Under the pieces are notes generated by a model. That model was not told where the DNA came from. It saw nothing but the letters and a program-made list of their open reading frames with translations, and ran no database searches. The translations under genes and the position numbers were made by a program. Of a DNA stretch of 64,000 nt, positions 25,459 through 36,397 are shown piece by piece; position 1 is the stretch's first letter; each line of letters begins with the position of its first letter. The stretch is from Nageia nagi. Taxonomy: Eukaryota; Pinophyta. Location: NCBI GenBank assembly GCA_050084985.1, contig JBITNC010000001.1:166904001-166968000 (forward strand), in the 5' to 3' direction.

Positions 25459-26167
25459 TGATCTAAATTGGATAATGTGTTAGGCTTTATTTTCTAGAGA
25501 AATACGCACTCCAAAGGTATATGTTGGAGATAGTTCAAAGACTAAAATTTTGAGTTTTTTAGTATTCAATTTTAGGTCACTCATGGCATGCAAATTGCTA
25601 ATTTTAGGTCATTAATGATGTGCACCTGGATGAGTTAGTAGGGGCATTTGAAGAGACAATGACATTTTAGAAGATTGAGCAATTCAAGTTCCTTAGCTAA
25701 TATTTTAAATTGTTTTGAAGGCTTAGTTAATGGTGTATCTCATTCTTGATTTAGATTGTAAAGTTTTAGAATTTTAGAATTGTAATAGTTTGAAAGAAGA
25801 CCAAGAGTTATTCTAGAATTGTTGTAGTTCTAAGATTGTTTACTTCTTATTCTAGGAGGTTGTAGTAATTATAGGAGATTGTATTGCCATTGTGTTGATG
25901 GTATTTCTCTATGCATGTAATATTGTAATATCCATATACATTGAGAAGAGAAGGCTCCAATTCCATGCTGGATTAGCCCATATTGTGTGAACTAGGGTAA
26001 ATCATTATGTTGATATTATTATGTGTTTGAGATTGCTAGTTTTTAATTTACATTATGCAATTTTCAAATTATATGTGCAATTTGTTTGATCTCATAATTG
26101 TGAATGTGATTTTATTCAAATATGTGAGTATCTGAGTATGCTATAAACATCTAGTGATTACAGATCA
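25459..26167 (+). repeat. Element C 5' LTR
   Basis: Begins TGATCTAAATTGG and ends TTACAGATCA. Aligns with 42,969-43,693 throughout, e.g. GATGAGTTAGTAGGGGCATT, ATTGTGTTGATGGTATTTCT and CTATGCATGTAATA. Roughly 80-85% identity by eye. Confidence 0.9.
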
Positions 26168-26169
26168 TG

Positions 26170-26181
26170 TGGTATCAGAGC
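26170..26181 (+). other. Element C primer binding site (initiator tRNA-Met type)
   Basis: TGGTATCAGAGC two bases after the 5' LTR. This matches the 3' end of plant initiator methionine tRNA, the usual minus-strand primer of chromoviruses and copia elements. Confidence 0.95.
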
Positions 26182-26323
26182 TTGTTAGTGTCAAATTTGG
26201 GGCTAAAATTTTGGGTATTTCAAGTCACCAGTAGTGTGTTTTTTGATGTTTGGGAGAAGATATCAAAAACTAGAGTTGATTCTAAAGGATATTAAGATTG
26301 GTTGAAAGGGAAGAGCAACTAAA

Positions 26324-27068
26324 ATGGATAATTTAAAGAAGCAATAGTCTACTATTCATACCATGATGGATGCTAATTTTGAAAGGAGGTTTTTGGTAAT
26401 GAAGAATCATTTGGCTCATTTGGTTGAGTTGTTGGCTATTGGAGAAAATGTAAATGTTAATAAGAGATATCATGATGTAGTTGGGAGACTTGATTCATAA
26501 TCTTCATCAAATTGAGTTACAATCAAGGTGGAGGCCAAAGTTCCTACTTTTGAAGGAGAGGTTGATGTGGAAAAGGTGAACAATTGGTTGAAATAATTGG
26601 AGGTTTATTTCTAAATTCATAGTTTTATAAATGATGTCAATAAAATCTCTTTTTTTATATTATAAATGAGTGTACATGATTTAGTTTGGTGGAAAATCCA
26701 TTTAGAAACTCTTAATCATGAACACTAATAAAAAATATCTTCTTGAAATGAATTTAAGGAGTTGTTAAGAGATCAATTCTATCCATTAGGAAATCATAAT
26801 AAACAATGGATGAAATGGAAATTCTTTAGACAACAAAGAGAGAAAAATGTTCAAGAATACACTATGACATTTAGGAAACAAGCTACTTTGCTTAGGGTTT
26901 CACTAAAAGATCCTAAAAATTTAATGAAGTACATTGGAGGTTTACATAGTCATTTGTAAAACACTATCATGTTGTTTAATCTTCATAATCTTGATCAAGT
27001 GTGTGTTCAAGTGCAATACTTAGGAAGGGATGGTAAAGTAAGGAGACAATATGATGAATCCAAGAAGG
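26324..27068 (+). pseudogene. Element C gag, 5' part (relic)
   Basis: ATG at 26,324 (MDNLKKQ). The frame then has stops and passes through VEAKVPTFEGEVDVEKVNNW, FKELLRDQFYPLGNHNKQWM, KWKFFRQQREKNVQEYTMTF, RKQATLLRVSLKDPKNLMKY and IGGLHSHL. This is a retrotransposon gag capsid domain. Element D interrupts the gene after QYDESKKAS at 27,073; the remainder is at 39,151-39,300. It would assemble the virus-like particle. Confidence 0.8.
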
Positions 27069-27073
27069 CTTCT
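27069..27073. repeat. Left target-site duplication of element D (CTTCT)
   Basis: CTTCT at 27,069-27,073 and 39,146-39,150 flank element D exactly. Merging them joins the two halves of element C gag in frame (SKKAS then NSRGGKEKSKSQDKGKGK). Confidence 0.95.
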
Positions 27074-27923
27074 TGTTGCAATGAAAATTGAGCTGGAATG
27101 TAGAATAACATAAAATACAATTATTCTTCAATCTTCATTGAACCTCAAATTATATAACATAGATAGACATGTTGTAATTGCAAAATGATATTCAATCTTA
27201 GTTCAAACTACAATTTGCCCTTAGAAGGGACTTTTACAAATGCTATGTGCCAAAATAAAGAGTATTAAATCTTCATTATTTTGACTTGCTTGCTTCTTCC
27301 CTTGGTATGAGCAACCTGTAAATCCTACACACATGCAAAAGACAATAACATCAAAGCATCTATGTATGACAAGTATTAAAATGAAACTAGCATAAAACAA
27401 TAAAATGTATAAGCTCACAAGATTTTGGCAGCATTACCCTACTTCAAAAATGGGTTCAAATTCCTCTCCTATTTGCTTTGTATTAGCTTATATTTATAGA
27501 TTTTGGATGAGATGTTTTAAGGCTGGTAAGAGGAAGTGAATAGCCACCGTAGGTCGTAACTAACCCCCTCTATCCACCTCATCTTGGAGAAACGAAACAT
27601 TCCAACTTTCCCTCACCATTTTGGTTTCTATTCGGCTATTACAGAGTTGCCGACGTTTGGATGTCAAACGCCGGTGACTAGATCAAAACGCCAGCGTTTC
27701 AAGGCGAACGCCGGCGACTGATTAGCAGTTTTTATAACAATATTGAAACGATCGCCAAATAGTCAATTTTTATCGAAAAGGGGTCATGTGACCACTCATT
27801 TTGCATGTACTTGACGAGAGCTATCCAATAGTGAAGTTTTCAAGCTTGTTTGAGGCTTGTATAAATATTTATGATTATTTCAATGTTTACTAGTTAAGAA
27901 GGGGACATTTTTAGGTGTCTACA
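27074..27923 (-). repeat. Element D 3' LTR
   Basis: 850 bp, TGTTGCAATG to GTGTCTACA. I count about 32 differences from the other LTR, mostly transitions and many in the CpG-rich stretch at 27,645-27,720, which contains several GCCGGCG/CGCCGG/AACGCC motifs. Confidence 0.97.
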
Positions 27924-27941
27924 TTTTGCCCCTTTTTGAAA
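27924..27941 (-). other. Element D polypurine tract
   Basis: Minus strand reads TTTCAAAAAGGGGCAAAA immediately before the LTR start TGTAGACACC. This is the plus-strand primer of reverse transcription. Confidence 0.85.
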
Positions 27942-28499
27942 TTATCAACCGAAAATATGTGGTTGATGATTTCAAAAATATAAAATGAGAAGCATTGTTG
28001 CTTGATTGTGATATAAGTTTTGACTCAATTTCTTAAATGAATCAAAATTTTAATTTATCAAATTATGATAAAATGTGTTTTCATTTTACATTTGATATAG
28101 TTTTGAAAACAAATTTGAATATACTTCAGAAGTGACTGTTTTCAGTATGACAATGTGTTGAGCTTGTGTGACAGTTGCATGACATTTCTATAATGTCATT
28201 CTGCATGTCTAAGTGCACATGTACCGTATAAATCCCCCTTTAGTATATGGGTTTGATGGTGTTGTCCTTTGTCCCGACAACGGGGTTTCAAGGTGATCTC
28301 CTGTAATAATGATACATCACATTTTATCTCCTTTGATATTTGTAAATGTTAACGATATTTTTAAGAAATATCATCAAAAATATTTTTTCATATAAAGCTT
28401 AAGATCTTTTAGTAGGATATAATTATAGCTTCTCTAAATCAAAACTTGTTATTTATACATATTTCATCATCCGATGTTATCAAGAGGATAGCCCTTGCC

Positions 28500-30250
28500 A
28501 TGACTGAATATGATTTTTTAACTTTTGCAATTGATACATTTTGAAAATGATATTGTAATACATCAAAACTACACTTGTGTCCATCTCCATACTATGTGCT
28601 ATTTATGGTGGTTGCATGACAAGACTCTAGTTTGTCTCCGCATGCCGAAGCGAGTATGTGATAGGAAGCTTGTTTTGTATATACAAGTCATCTTTCATTT
28701 TTCTCTGCTTTTGACCCAGCAGAATGGGTTTCATGATGATCTTTTGCATAAGTCTTTTTAGAATCATATTGAGCATAAACATCTTATTTTAGGTTATAGG
28801 CAATCCTAATTACCTTAACCATGAGTAGACATATAACTTTCGATTTTCTAATTAACAATGTTTTGAGTACATTTTAAGAGAGATGTAGCCATGGTCTTAC
28901 TATGTGATCATGAGCTTACTATGTTATTGTGGTGCTTTTCTTCGCATTATGGCCCCTTTTGAACTAACTAATGATGTTAGTGATGATGATGATAGACTAT
29001 TCAAAAATTTAATACATATTAGCTAGTGAATAAGTAAGATGAATGTACGAATGATTCTAACCTTATTGTTTCAATCATTTATAGGTGAACATAAGGTTTG
29101 ATTTTAGGTCATGGGAAGTTGTATTTATCCCAATTATCCAAGTATGATTTCGTGAGCTTTGCAATTGAAGTATTTTGAACACATGTTGGTTGTGCACCAA
29201 ATAGGTACTAAAGGCTTGTTCCCATATATCCTTACATGGGTGTCTTGTGTTTATTTCAAGGAATGTATGGAGCCGAGTCAAATATATGACATGAAGTGCC
29301 CTTTGTGTGCACTAATTTGAATTTTGATTGTTATGTTATTCTCTAAAAAGGTAGGTTTTGCAAAAATCATTGGAATCATGTTTTCTGATGACTAGGATTT
29401 TCTTGAATACGTATAACAATAAGTGATGACTAAACATGCATAACATGACATATGATTTGAACTAAGAAGTTCATGATTCATTGTAAGATCATAAACAATA
29501 AATGGTGTTTGTCCTATCAAGGATTCATGATGAAATTATTTATGATCGAGTTTGCATGTTTATTTGGTTATCTTTTTTTTTTTTTGACTCATTCCCATGA
29601 GTACATATATGTGATGTATGAATATGATGAATGATTGACACTTGTATGTAATCACATACGATTTTTTCATAAACGTAAATGCATATATGATACATGATGT
29701 GGTGAGCAAACATAGTCATGTATCCTTAGAAGATACAAACAAACTGATATGTTATCATTGTAGACTTATACAAATACCACTAGACTCATAAGTAGATGAT
29801 AATATACTTGAGGTTGGTAAGTGGTTAAGTCAAGACTCGTACACTTGAGTTTATCAACTTATGTACGAATATTTTAAATCTTGATTTTGTTGGTTGATGG
29901 TAGAGGCAAATGATTTGCTTTGAGTCATGGACAATCATAGTTGCCCCAAATTATGATCAAACATAAACTTTTTGAATTTTTGCAATCAAAGTATTTTGAA
30001 AATAAGTTCTACATTTTACTAAGTACTCATGCTTGTCTACAACACGCTATTTTATGGAACACTGTATTCCATAGGCTCTATGCCATTAGCATGTATGTGA
30101 CATGGAGTCCTTTCAAAGTAGATAACATTTTAATGTTTGATAATTCTGCTATTTGCCCCAGCAGAATGGGTTTCATGATCATTTCTTGCAAAAATCATTA
30201 GAAATATGTTTTTCCATGATTGAGGCTTTTTGTTGAACATGACTTGAAAA
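28500..30250. repeat. Diverged tandem modules in element D, spaced about 0.6-0.8 kb
   Basis: Conserved cores of about 250 bp start near 28,530, 29,160 and 29,980. Each begins with TTTGCAATTGA...TATTTTGAA. The first and third contain CAGCAGAATGGGTTTCATGA (28,719 and 30,159). The second and third contain GCAAAAATCATTRGAA. A weaker fourth core may precede them near 28,260. Homology by eye only. Confidence 0.55.
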
Positions 30251-30689
30251 CAAGACAAATGCATTCTACCTCATTTATTAAGATGATGATACAAACTCAA
30301 GTTTACTACAAGGATCAACATAATGATAGATGATTGTATTATGTATTTTATTATTCATTCTTAAGACATTTAAAAGCATGATTATTAGACTTTAATCATG
30401 AATGTATATTGATGTGCTACACATTGATGGTGTATCTCAAGATTGAATAAGTTTTTCGATTATTGTTATTAGTTTTATTATTATTTCAATCATCGATGTT
30501 GATTTGGATATTATTAAATATCTTCAAATTTAAGGATAATGATTTGAAAAATTGCAGTATTAGATTGTATCATTTATCAAACTTGGCTACTAATACTTTT
30601 TATTTTATGATAACATGTGCAAATGATATGGAACAAGATGTAACACACATTCAATTTATGGATAGATGATAATGAATGAAAGGGAAGAA

Positions 30690-31050
30690 GAACATCGAAT
30701 TCTAATTCCCAAGGGAAGAGCAATTTCTTACTCTCTATCCCAAGGAATGATGGAAGCTTTTTAACGATGTTCTAGGGAGTTGAAATGGATGGGATATGAT
30801 AGAAAAGAACATTGACTTCCAATTCAATGGGGAGAACAATTTCTTATTCTCGATCCCAAAGAATAATGGAAGCTATAAAATTTAACAATGTTCTAGGGAG
30901 TTGAAATGGATGGGATATGATAGGAAAAGAACATTGACTTCCAATTCAATGGGGAGAACAATTTCTTATTCTCGATCCCAAAGAATAATGGAAGCTATAA
31001 AATTTAACAATGTTCTAGGGTTGACTTTTATCAATATACTAAGGGCAATT
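30690..31050. repeat. Triplicated 117-122 bp repeat in element D
   Basis: Units start at 30,690, 30,807 and 30,929 with GAACATYGA. They contain GAGAACAATTTCTTATTCTC and GGATGGGATATGATAG. Units 2 and 3 are nearly identical. A degraded fourth piece (ATCAATGGGGAGAGCAAG) is at about 31,117. Confidence 0.9.
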
Positions 31051-31765
31051 TCTTGCTTAAACTTGTAGATAAGAATAGAAGTAAAAAGGTTTTAACAACA
31101 ACAATGTTGACTCCCATATCAATGGGGAGAGCAAGTACTCGCTCTTTTTCTCAAATAATATGGAAGCACCTCCAATTTAATAATCAGTAAAGATGGATTA
31201 GGAAATATATGGATGTTGGATAATAAAATATGAAAGTTGGTATAGTATAATTTGTATGGGGTGGTGATGGATGTTAATATGAAAATAGTATAACAAATGA
31301 ATAGACATAGGATGTATTGAGTATTTAGAGAGATAAACTAATCAACTCATCAAGGCATTGATAAACATAAGTGTAATATTAATTACTATGTAATAATAAA
31401 TAGTATGGGATGGAGGTATGGGATGATGAAGAAATGTAATGATCATAATATTCAAGTTGACCATATTAACCAATCATCATTAGATTTTTTCTTCTTTAGA
31501 TGATATAGAACAAAGTCATGATGTTCTCAAAATTATCATAGACTCATGTGTGTGCAATGATGTTTATTTCCATCTCTAGATAATCTCAAACTAAATGTCA
31601 CAAGAGCATAAAATATATAAGCTAGTTCATCCATATGAAATGTACAGAGGTTCATAGGAAAGAAGGTCGCTAACCAATATGGACATGTCGCCACTCGTAA
31701 GGTATGCCCCATTGCCAGACAAGCGTCCATAGCCCCGATGAGGATTAACCCCTCGATCTCGTTAT

Positions 31766-31884
31766 AACCCAAGAATCATTGTAGCAATTTTCTCTTTTTT
31801 TTTTTTTTCATCTCTTTTCTCTTTCTTTTTTTTTTTTCTTTTTCTTTTTTTGTTTTTTTGTATATATCAAATGATTCTTGGGTT
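31766..31884. repeat. Pyrimidine tract between 15-bp inverted repeats
   Basis: AACCCAAGAATCATT (31,766-31,780) is the exact reverse complement of AATGATTCTTGGGTT (31,870-31,884). Between them lies about 75 bp of nearly pure T/C on the plus strand (A/G on the element's coding strand). Confidence 0.85.
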
Positions 31885-32442
31885 CGAGATGAAGTGAATA
31901 ATAGGATGAACATGTAATACTTTCGCTCGAAATCATGCTCTTGTAACACCTCGTTCTTGACTGTTTTAAGATTATTTAAATGTGAAGATGTGTATGAGTC
32001 CGTAATAACCTTAAGTGTATCATAGTCATGTTTGTTTATCATCCAAAATTTCAAAAATTTCATGATGAAGGTTGGTAAAGTCAATAAGAATATTAATTTC
32101 ATAAACTATTTCTTTTACAATAAGTATTAAACATATTTGTATAATGGTATGGAAGTGATCATAGATAACGTATAGTATATATGCCTTGATGAATTATTAG
32201 AATATAATCTAATACTCAAATATTCCAACATAATGGGGGATGAATATGAGGTGGAAAAAGGGGAAGACATGGAAATGCAATAAACATATTATAACCTGTT
32301 TTAAAATCAGATATGATCATTTTAGTTTTTAATCATATTTTGATGTTTGTGCGATTTCTACATCATGTTTTGATGATGATTTTTTTTTTTTTTTTGATGG
32401 GGGGCAACTGCCCCAATGTGATCTATGTAAAACATGAGGAGA

Positions 32443-32823
32443 TCAAAAGTAAGATGGGGGACGACTGCCCCAATGTGAACGATGTGACGGAGATTGAATA
32501 TCCTTATCCAAATAACATAATTCATCATTGTTTAATTGTGTGGAATGTATGTATGTATTTTGTAGATGATGTAAATTGTTATCTATCAATAAAGGTATAT
32601 CTACTTCAAATCGTCTATCATCCATCAAATCATGAAGGGCATGATTTAATTGTTGGCAATGTTTAGTATTATGCCCCAATTGATGATGATAAACGTGATG
32701 TCCATACTTATCATATTTTATTGACTTAGGCTTTAGGTTTTCTTTCATTATATGATCTACCACCCTCTTAGGTTGTTTCGATGATTGCATTCCATCAATG
32801 TAATCATCTTTGGATTTTAATTC
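32443..32823 (-). pseudogene. Element D post-protease zinc-knuckle segment
   Basis: In the same frame as the protease and separated from it by one TAG (about 32,827). It reads KQPKRVVDHIMKENLKPKS, then a knuckle-like HHVYHHQLGHNTKHC and a helix QQLNHALHDLMDDRRFEV, then an acidic/polar end finishing SHWGSRPPSYF. It resembles the gag knuckle of Tat-like elements (compare CNYHRIQRHLTKNC at 10.8 kb and CNYRHQRGHSTKNC in this element's own gag) but lies after the protease. The first Cys is His. A 59-bp direct repeat (32,396 and 32,455) overlaps its end. It may be an extra nucleic-acid-binding module, or the stub of a deleted pol. Confidence 0.6.
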
Positions 32824-33414
32824 CTATCTCATATCTCTATGATTATGCCTTTGCTTAGCAAAGGTGGATGATGATTTCCCCTTTGACTTTTGCATAGGAG
32901 GTTTTGTTTTCGATGATTTTGTAATATTATAATGTGAGTATGGATTTTCATCTCTTCGTACACAATGGAGTACCCCCTCATGAATGTATTTTAGACAACC
33001 ATGAAATGTAGATGGGACACATTCCATTTCTTGAATCCATGGTCTACCTAAAAGAATATTATATTGTTCAATGTTCCCTTCAATGATATATAATGATGTT
33101 TGTATCGTCTTACATCCAATGGTGATGGGTAACACTATTGATCCTATTGTTGAACATAAGGCATTATTAAATGCTTTTATTTGTAATGATGGCAAAGAAA
33201 TATGAGAGAAGGGAAGATTCAATTTGTGATATGTTGATGTAGATATGATATTGACATCTAACCCTTCATCTATTAATATTCTCTTAACAATTTTACCCTT
33301 TACTTTACCGATGACATGGAGAGGCGAATCTAACCCTTGAGGTCCCTTGTTTGATTGTCTCTCATGGTCATAAAAAGAAAGTATAGGATGATGTATCAAT
33401 GGAGGAACTTGCAT
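32824..33414 (-). CDS. Element D retropepsin (aspartic protease) frame
   Basis: A 196-codon open frame, shifted -1 relative to gag and overlapping its end. The N-terminal part leads to GKIVKRILIDEGLDVNIIST, with the catalytic Asp in DEG where DTG/DSG is usual. Later come SLQIKAFNN, IGSIVLPITIG and NILLGRPWIQEM, the ILGR-W flap-side signature of Ty3/gypsy retropepsins. A Lys/Ser-rich tail follows. It would cut the Gag polyprotein. The T/S-to-E change next to the catalytic Asp probably abolishes or weakens activity. The Met at 33,414 may not be a true start; the frame is open only from 33,426, so it would be reached by frameshifting or as a fusion. Confidence 0.75.
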   Translation of the reverse strand: MQVPPLIHHPILSFYDHERQSNKGPQGLDSPLHVIGKVKGKIVKRILIDEGLDVNIISTSTYHKLNLPFSHISLPSLQIKAFNNALCSTIGSIVLPITIGCKTIQTSLYIIEGNIEQYNILLGRPWIQEMECVPSTFHGCLKYIHEGVLHCVRRDENPYSHYNITKSSKTKPPMQKSKGKSSSTFAKQRHNHRDMR

Positions 33415-35450
33415 TTGGATTTTTGATTATATGATATATCAATTTGTTTTTCTTGTATGTTTTGAGTTCCAGTATCAACTCCAACTATTCTTATAATAGG
33501 TTGATTACTTGGATTTCTGGTGTGTATCACTTGACTGTAATTAGGTATAGTAGATACTGTATTTACTTGATATGAAAGAAGTGAGTCTTGATAATTTTTT
33601 AAATTTTGATTTGAAATAGAAGTGTGGTCTTCAACTTCCAAGTTATTATCCTTGATTGAATTTTGCATTCTATTTCTCAATGCTAGACAATTTTTTGTAC
33701 TATGACCTCTTTGATGGCGATAATTACAATACTCATTTTTGTTATATTTTTCTTTTCTCGTAATTTTTATTTCATCGTATTCAATCTTGACCTTCTCAAT
33801 TATAACTACGTGAGCAATAACTTCTTCAAGAGTATTATATCGTTGGATTTGTAATATACTAGCTATAGGCCTTAAACAATTTTGACTGAATAATTTAACT
33901 AACTCCTCCTGAGGTAAGGTATAGGGCATGCAATAGAGTATATCCCTCCATTGTGAAACAAAGTCAACAATTGATTCATTCTGAGATTGTTTTAGTTCTA
34001 CAAGATCCGTAATAGAAGATTCCTCTTTGATATAAATCCTAAAATGTTGTAAGAACAAGTCTGCCAATTGAGGAAATGAATAAATACTATGTCGTGGTAA
34101 ATTATTATACCATTCCAGGGCTTGGGATGCAAGCATCATGGGGAACAAATATAGCATCAAGTCCTCATCATTAGAAATGAGGTAATTTGAGAACTTAAAC
34201 CACCTTAAATGTTCCTTAGGATCCTCAATTCTGGTAAAAGGAATTATCTTAGGCATTTCAAAGTTGTAAGGTAATTTCTTCTTAGGGACACTTGGATGGA
34301 TGGGTTCATTGCAAATATTATCATATGTCAACTTCTGGAACCTTGATATGTTCATTTCTTTATTCATGAAATCCTTCATGAAATCTTCTAATTCTTTATC
34401 TATCGAACTACCCTGAGGATGTTTTCGGTATCTTCTATGATTGGTGTTTCTTTCTGACTTTAGGTCTAAATTATAAGATTCATCATCAGAAGAAGATCTT
34501 GACAACAATGATGAAGATGATAATGATGGAAGATTAGAAGGTAAAGGATGATCTTGCATTGAATTTCTAAGAGTTATAGATGGTTGTACTTTATTTTGTT
34601 GAAACTTCTCATGAAGTAACCAACTATCTCGAACTTCTTGTTTTACCTTATCAAAAATTTGTCGTTGTTTGTCAAGCTCTTGCTTTTCTTTTTCGTTGAG
34701 TTCTATATTCTTTTCCTTAAGTTTGGCTTCCTATTCTAACTTACTTTGAACATCTTCATATCTCTTACTAAAGTTTATAGTTTCTTCATAATCTCTCTCT
34801 ATGTGTTTTTTCTTTGCCTCCAACTCCGCAAAAGAGGGTATCTCTCCTACCCTGAATTGTTTAGCTAAAGCTTTTCTACATTTTTCTTGCGATGAGGGTT
34901 TTTCATGAGAGTAAGGATCATAGAAGAATTTGTTTGAGATCTTACATTGAGGAGTTGTTTGTGAGGTTCTTACTGAATACAAGGTCATCCTATCAGAATC
35001 TTCCATACAAGACCTAGCCCTATGAAGTGTTTTTTGATAGGTGGGGTTAGTTATCCTAGCTTGTGAAGATGGGATTTGAGGTTGATAATCTAAGCTCTCA
35101 AGAGGCAATTCTCTTTGTTGATTAGAGTAAGAGTCTTGATATCTCCTTACTTGGTAATTAAGTGGTGATGATAATTGCATCCAAGCTTGACTCTTTTGGT
35201 TTACATAAGTTTTTACATCATGCTTTTGTCTTATCTCTTCTTGTCTCATTTCTTTGACGAACTCCTTGAAGGTTGTATCATATTGATCATGAGAAGAACA
35301 TGCTTGTTGTTGTTTATGGGCTTCCCTTTGCAAAATATTCTTAGCTTTTTCATCATAGAAAATATTCTTAAGTAATTTATTTGTTGTAGGGCTATCTTCT
35401 TTATCACATTCCCCATTTTTCATCAAGCTAGTTTGATATTTTGAAGGCAT
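33396..35450 (-). pseudogene. Element D gag (one in-frame TAG)
   Basis: Two open parts in the same frame are separated by a single TAG at about 34,728: 239 codons from 35,450 and 387 codons ending at 33,396. The first part is Gln/Lys-rich with a likely coiled coil running across the stop (AELEAKKKHIERDYEETINF, then LKEKNIELNEKEKQELDKQR). The second part has the capsid domain (KEHLRWFKFSNYLISNDEDL, ASQALEWYNNLPRHSIYSF, FVSQWRDILYCMPYTLPQEE) and an intact-looking knuckle CNYRHQRGHSTKNC near 33,720-33,680. A CAG-to-TAG change would explain the stop. This protein would form particles and bind the element's RNA. Confidence 0.85.
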
Positions 35451-36397
35451 TTTTAGTGGGTTTGAACAACATTTCTCCTCATGAGAATTTGTATCATTAT
35501 CGTGATATGTTGTTTCCCCACATGGATGTTCATTCCTAAGCTCATGTGTATTAGCTTTGGAAATTTTATCTTTATATTTTTCATTTCTTTGTGATTGAAA
35601 TTATTGAGATTCAATAATACAATCTATGGATTTTGTAATTCTTATGTGAGGCTCTTCAATTTCTACTTGTGATGAGAATGAACAAGTTTCATCCTTGAAC
35701 TCAAGAATATCATGAGATTCATGGGAATCAATAGAAGGTCTTGTAGCCTCAAGAAGGGGAGGAGAATGAAATTGTAATTCTGAGGAATGCTCTGAAAGGT
35801 CCTCAAGATTCATGTCAAACTCCTCTTCTTTAATATCATATTCATCCCAAGGTGGGGGTGAAGACATCCAGGTATCTAACTCTAGGAGGTCATATGATTT
35901 AGCATAGGATGTTGCATCAAGGCCTTTGGCATTAATACTTGATTCCTCCCTTAGCAAATTGGATTCATTAGGTTCGATAGACTCAAAAGGAGATGCACCA
36001 CAAGATTTTAATTTGATGAGATGTGTCGATGAGTTTTCAATCTTTATGATGGGCTCATTATTTTAGTGCCAAACTCATCCCATGATGAGGGCGAAGGAAT
36101 GGAAGAACTATACTCTAGCTCTTCATGGGATCTAACAAGGCTTTCTGAGGATTGAAGAAGAGGTATGGTACATTGTTCTTTCTTTGCTAAGTATGCTAAA
36201 AGCTTTTCAACATCAACATAAAAATCATTCTTCATGACCTTTGAAGTAGAATAAGTATCTAAGGTTGACTTGGCAATATGTGAACATAGTCTTTGTATTT
36301 TTGGTTTTACTTTGATAGGAAAAGGCACATAATTTAAAAGTACAACCAAGACGAACCTCATAATGATAAAATTCAAAGGCCTTTTAATTGTTCTCAA
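35451..36397 (-). pseudogene. Element D N-terminal gag extension, acidic repeats
   Basis: In the gag frame, 36,055-35,451 has one stop near 35,601 and reads LELDTWMSSPPPWDEYDIKE and LEDLSEHSSELQFHSPPL. Just upstream, in a different frame, 36,397-36,044 reads HEELEYSSSIPSPSSWDEFG. The repeated SS-P-WDE(Y/F) motif, Glu/Ser richness and continuity with gag after one frameshift suggest a long acidic leader domain of about 300 residues. No homologue is recognised. The true start is not determined. Confidence 0.55.

Larger units (their letters stand above)
27942..32442 (-). other. Element D 3' noncoding region (4.5 kb) with internal repeats
   Basis: No RT, RNase H, integrase or other domain is seen in any frame. 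What is present: three or four diverged copies of a module containing TTTTGCAATYRAWRYATTTTGA and CAGCAGAATGGGTTTCATGA (about 28.2-30.25 kb); a 117-122 bp triplication (30,690-31,050); a long pyrimidine tract between inverted repeats (31,766-31,884); and a T-run with a GGGGCA/TGCCCC hairpin (32,380-32,430). Large repeat-rich noncoding 3' regions are known from giant plant gypsy elements. Confidence 0.75.

Noticed and set aside
27440-27470. GGTTCAAATTCC, like a tRNA B box, in the element D LTR
   Set aside because: No A box at the right distance and no cloverleaf fold.
28525-30669. Plus-strand open frames of 68-86 codons
   Set aside because: They lie in diverged tandem modules of element D noncoding DNA, show no shared protein conservation and are antisense to the element.
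31776-32102. 108-codon minus-strand frame ending in a long Lys run
   Set aside because: The Lys run is the translated purine tract; no domain, and it lies in the noncoding part of element D.
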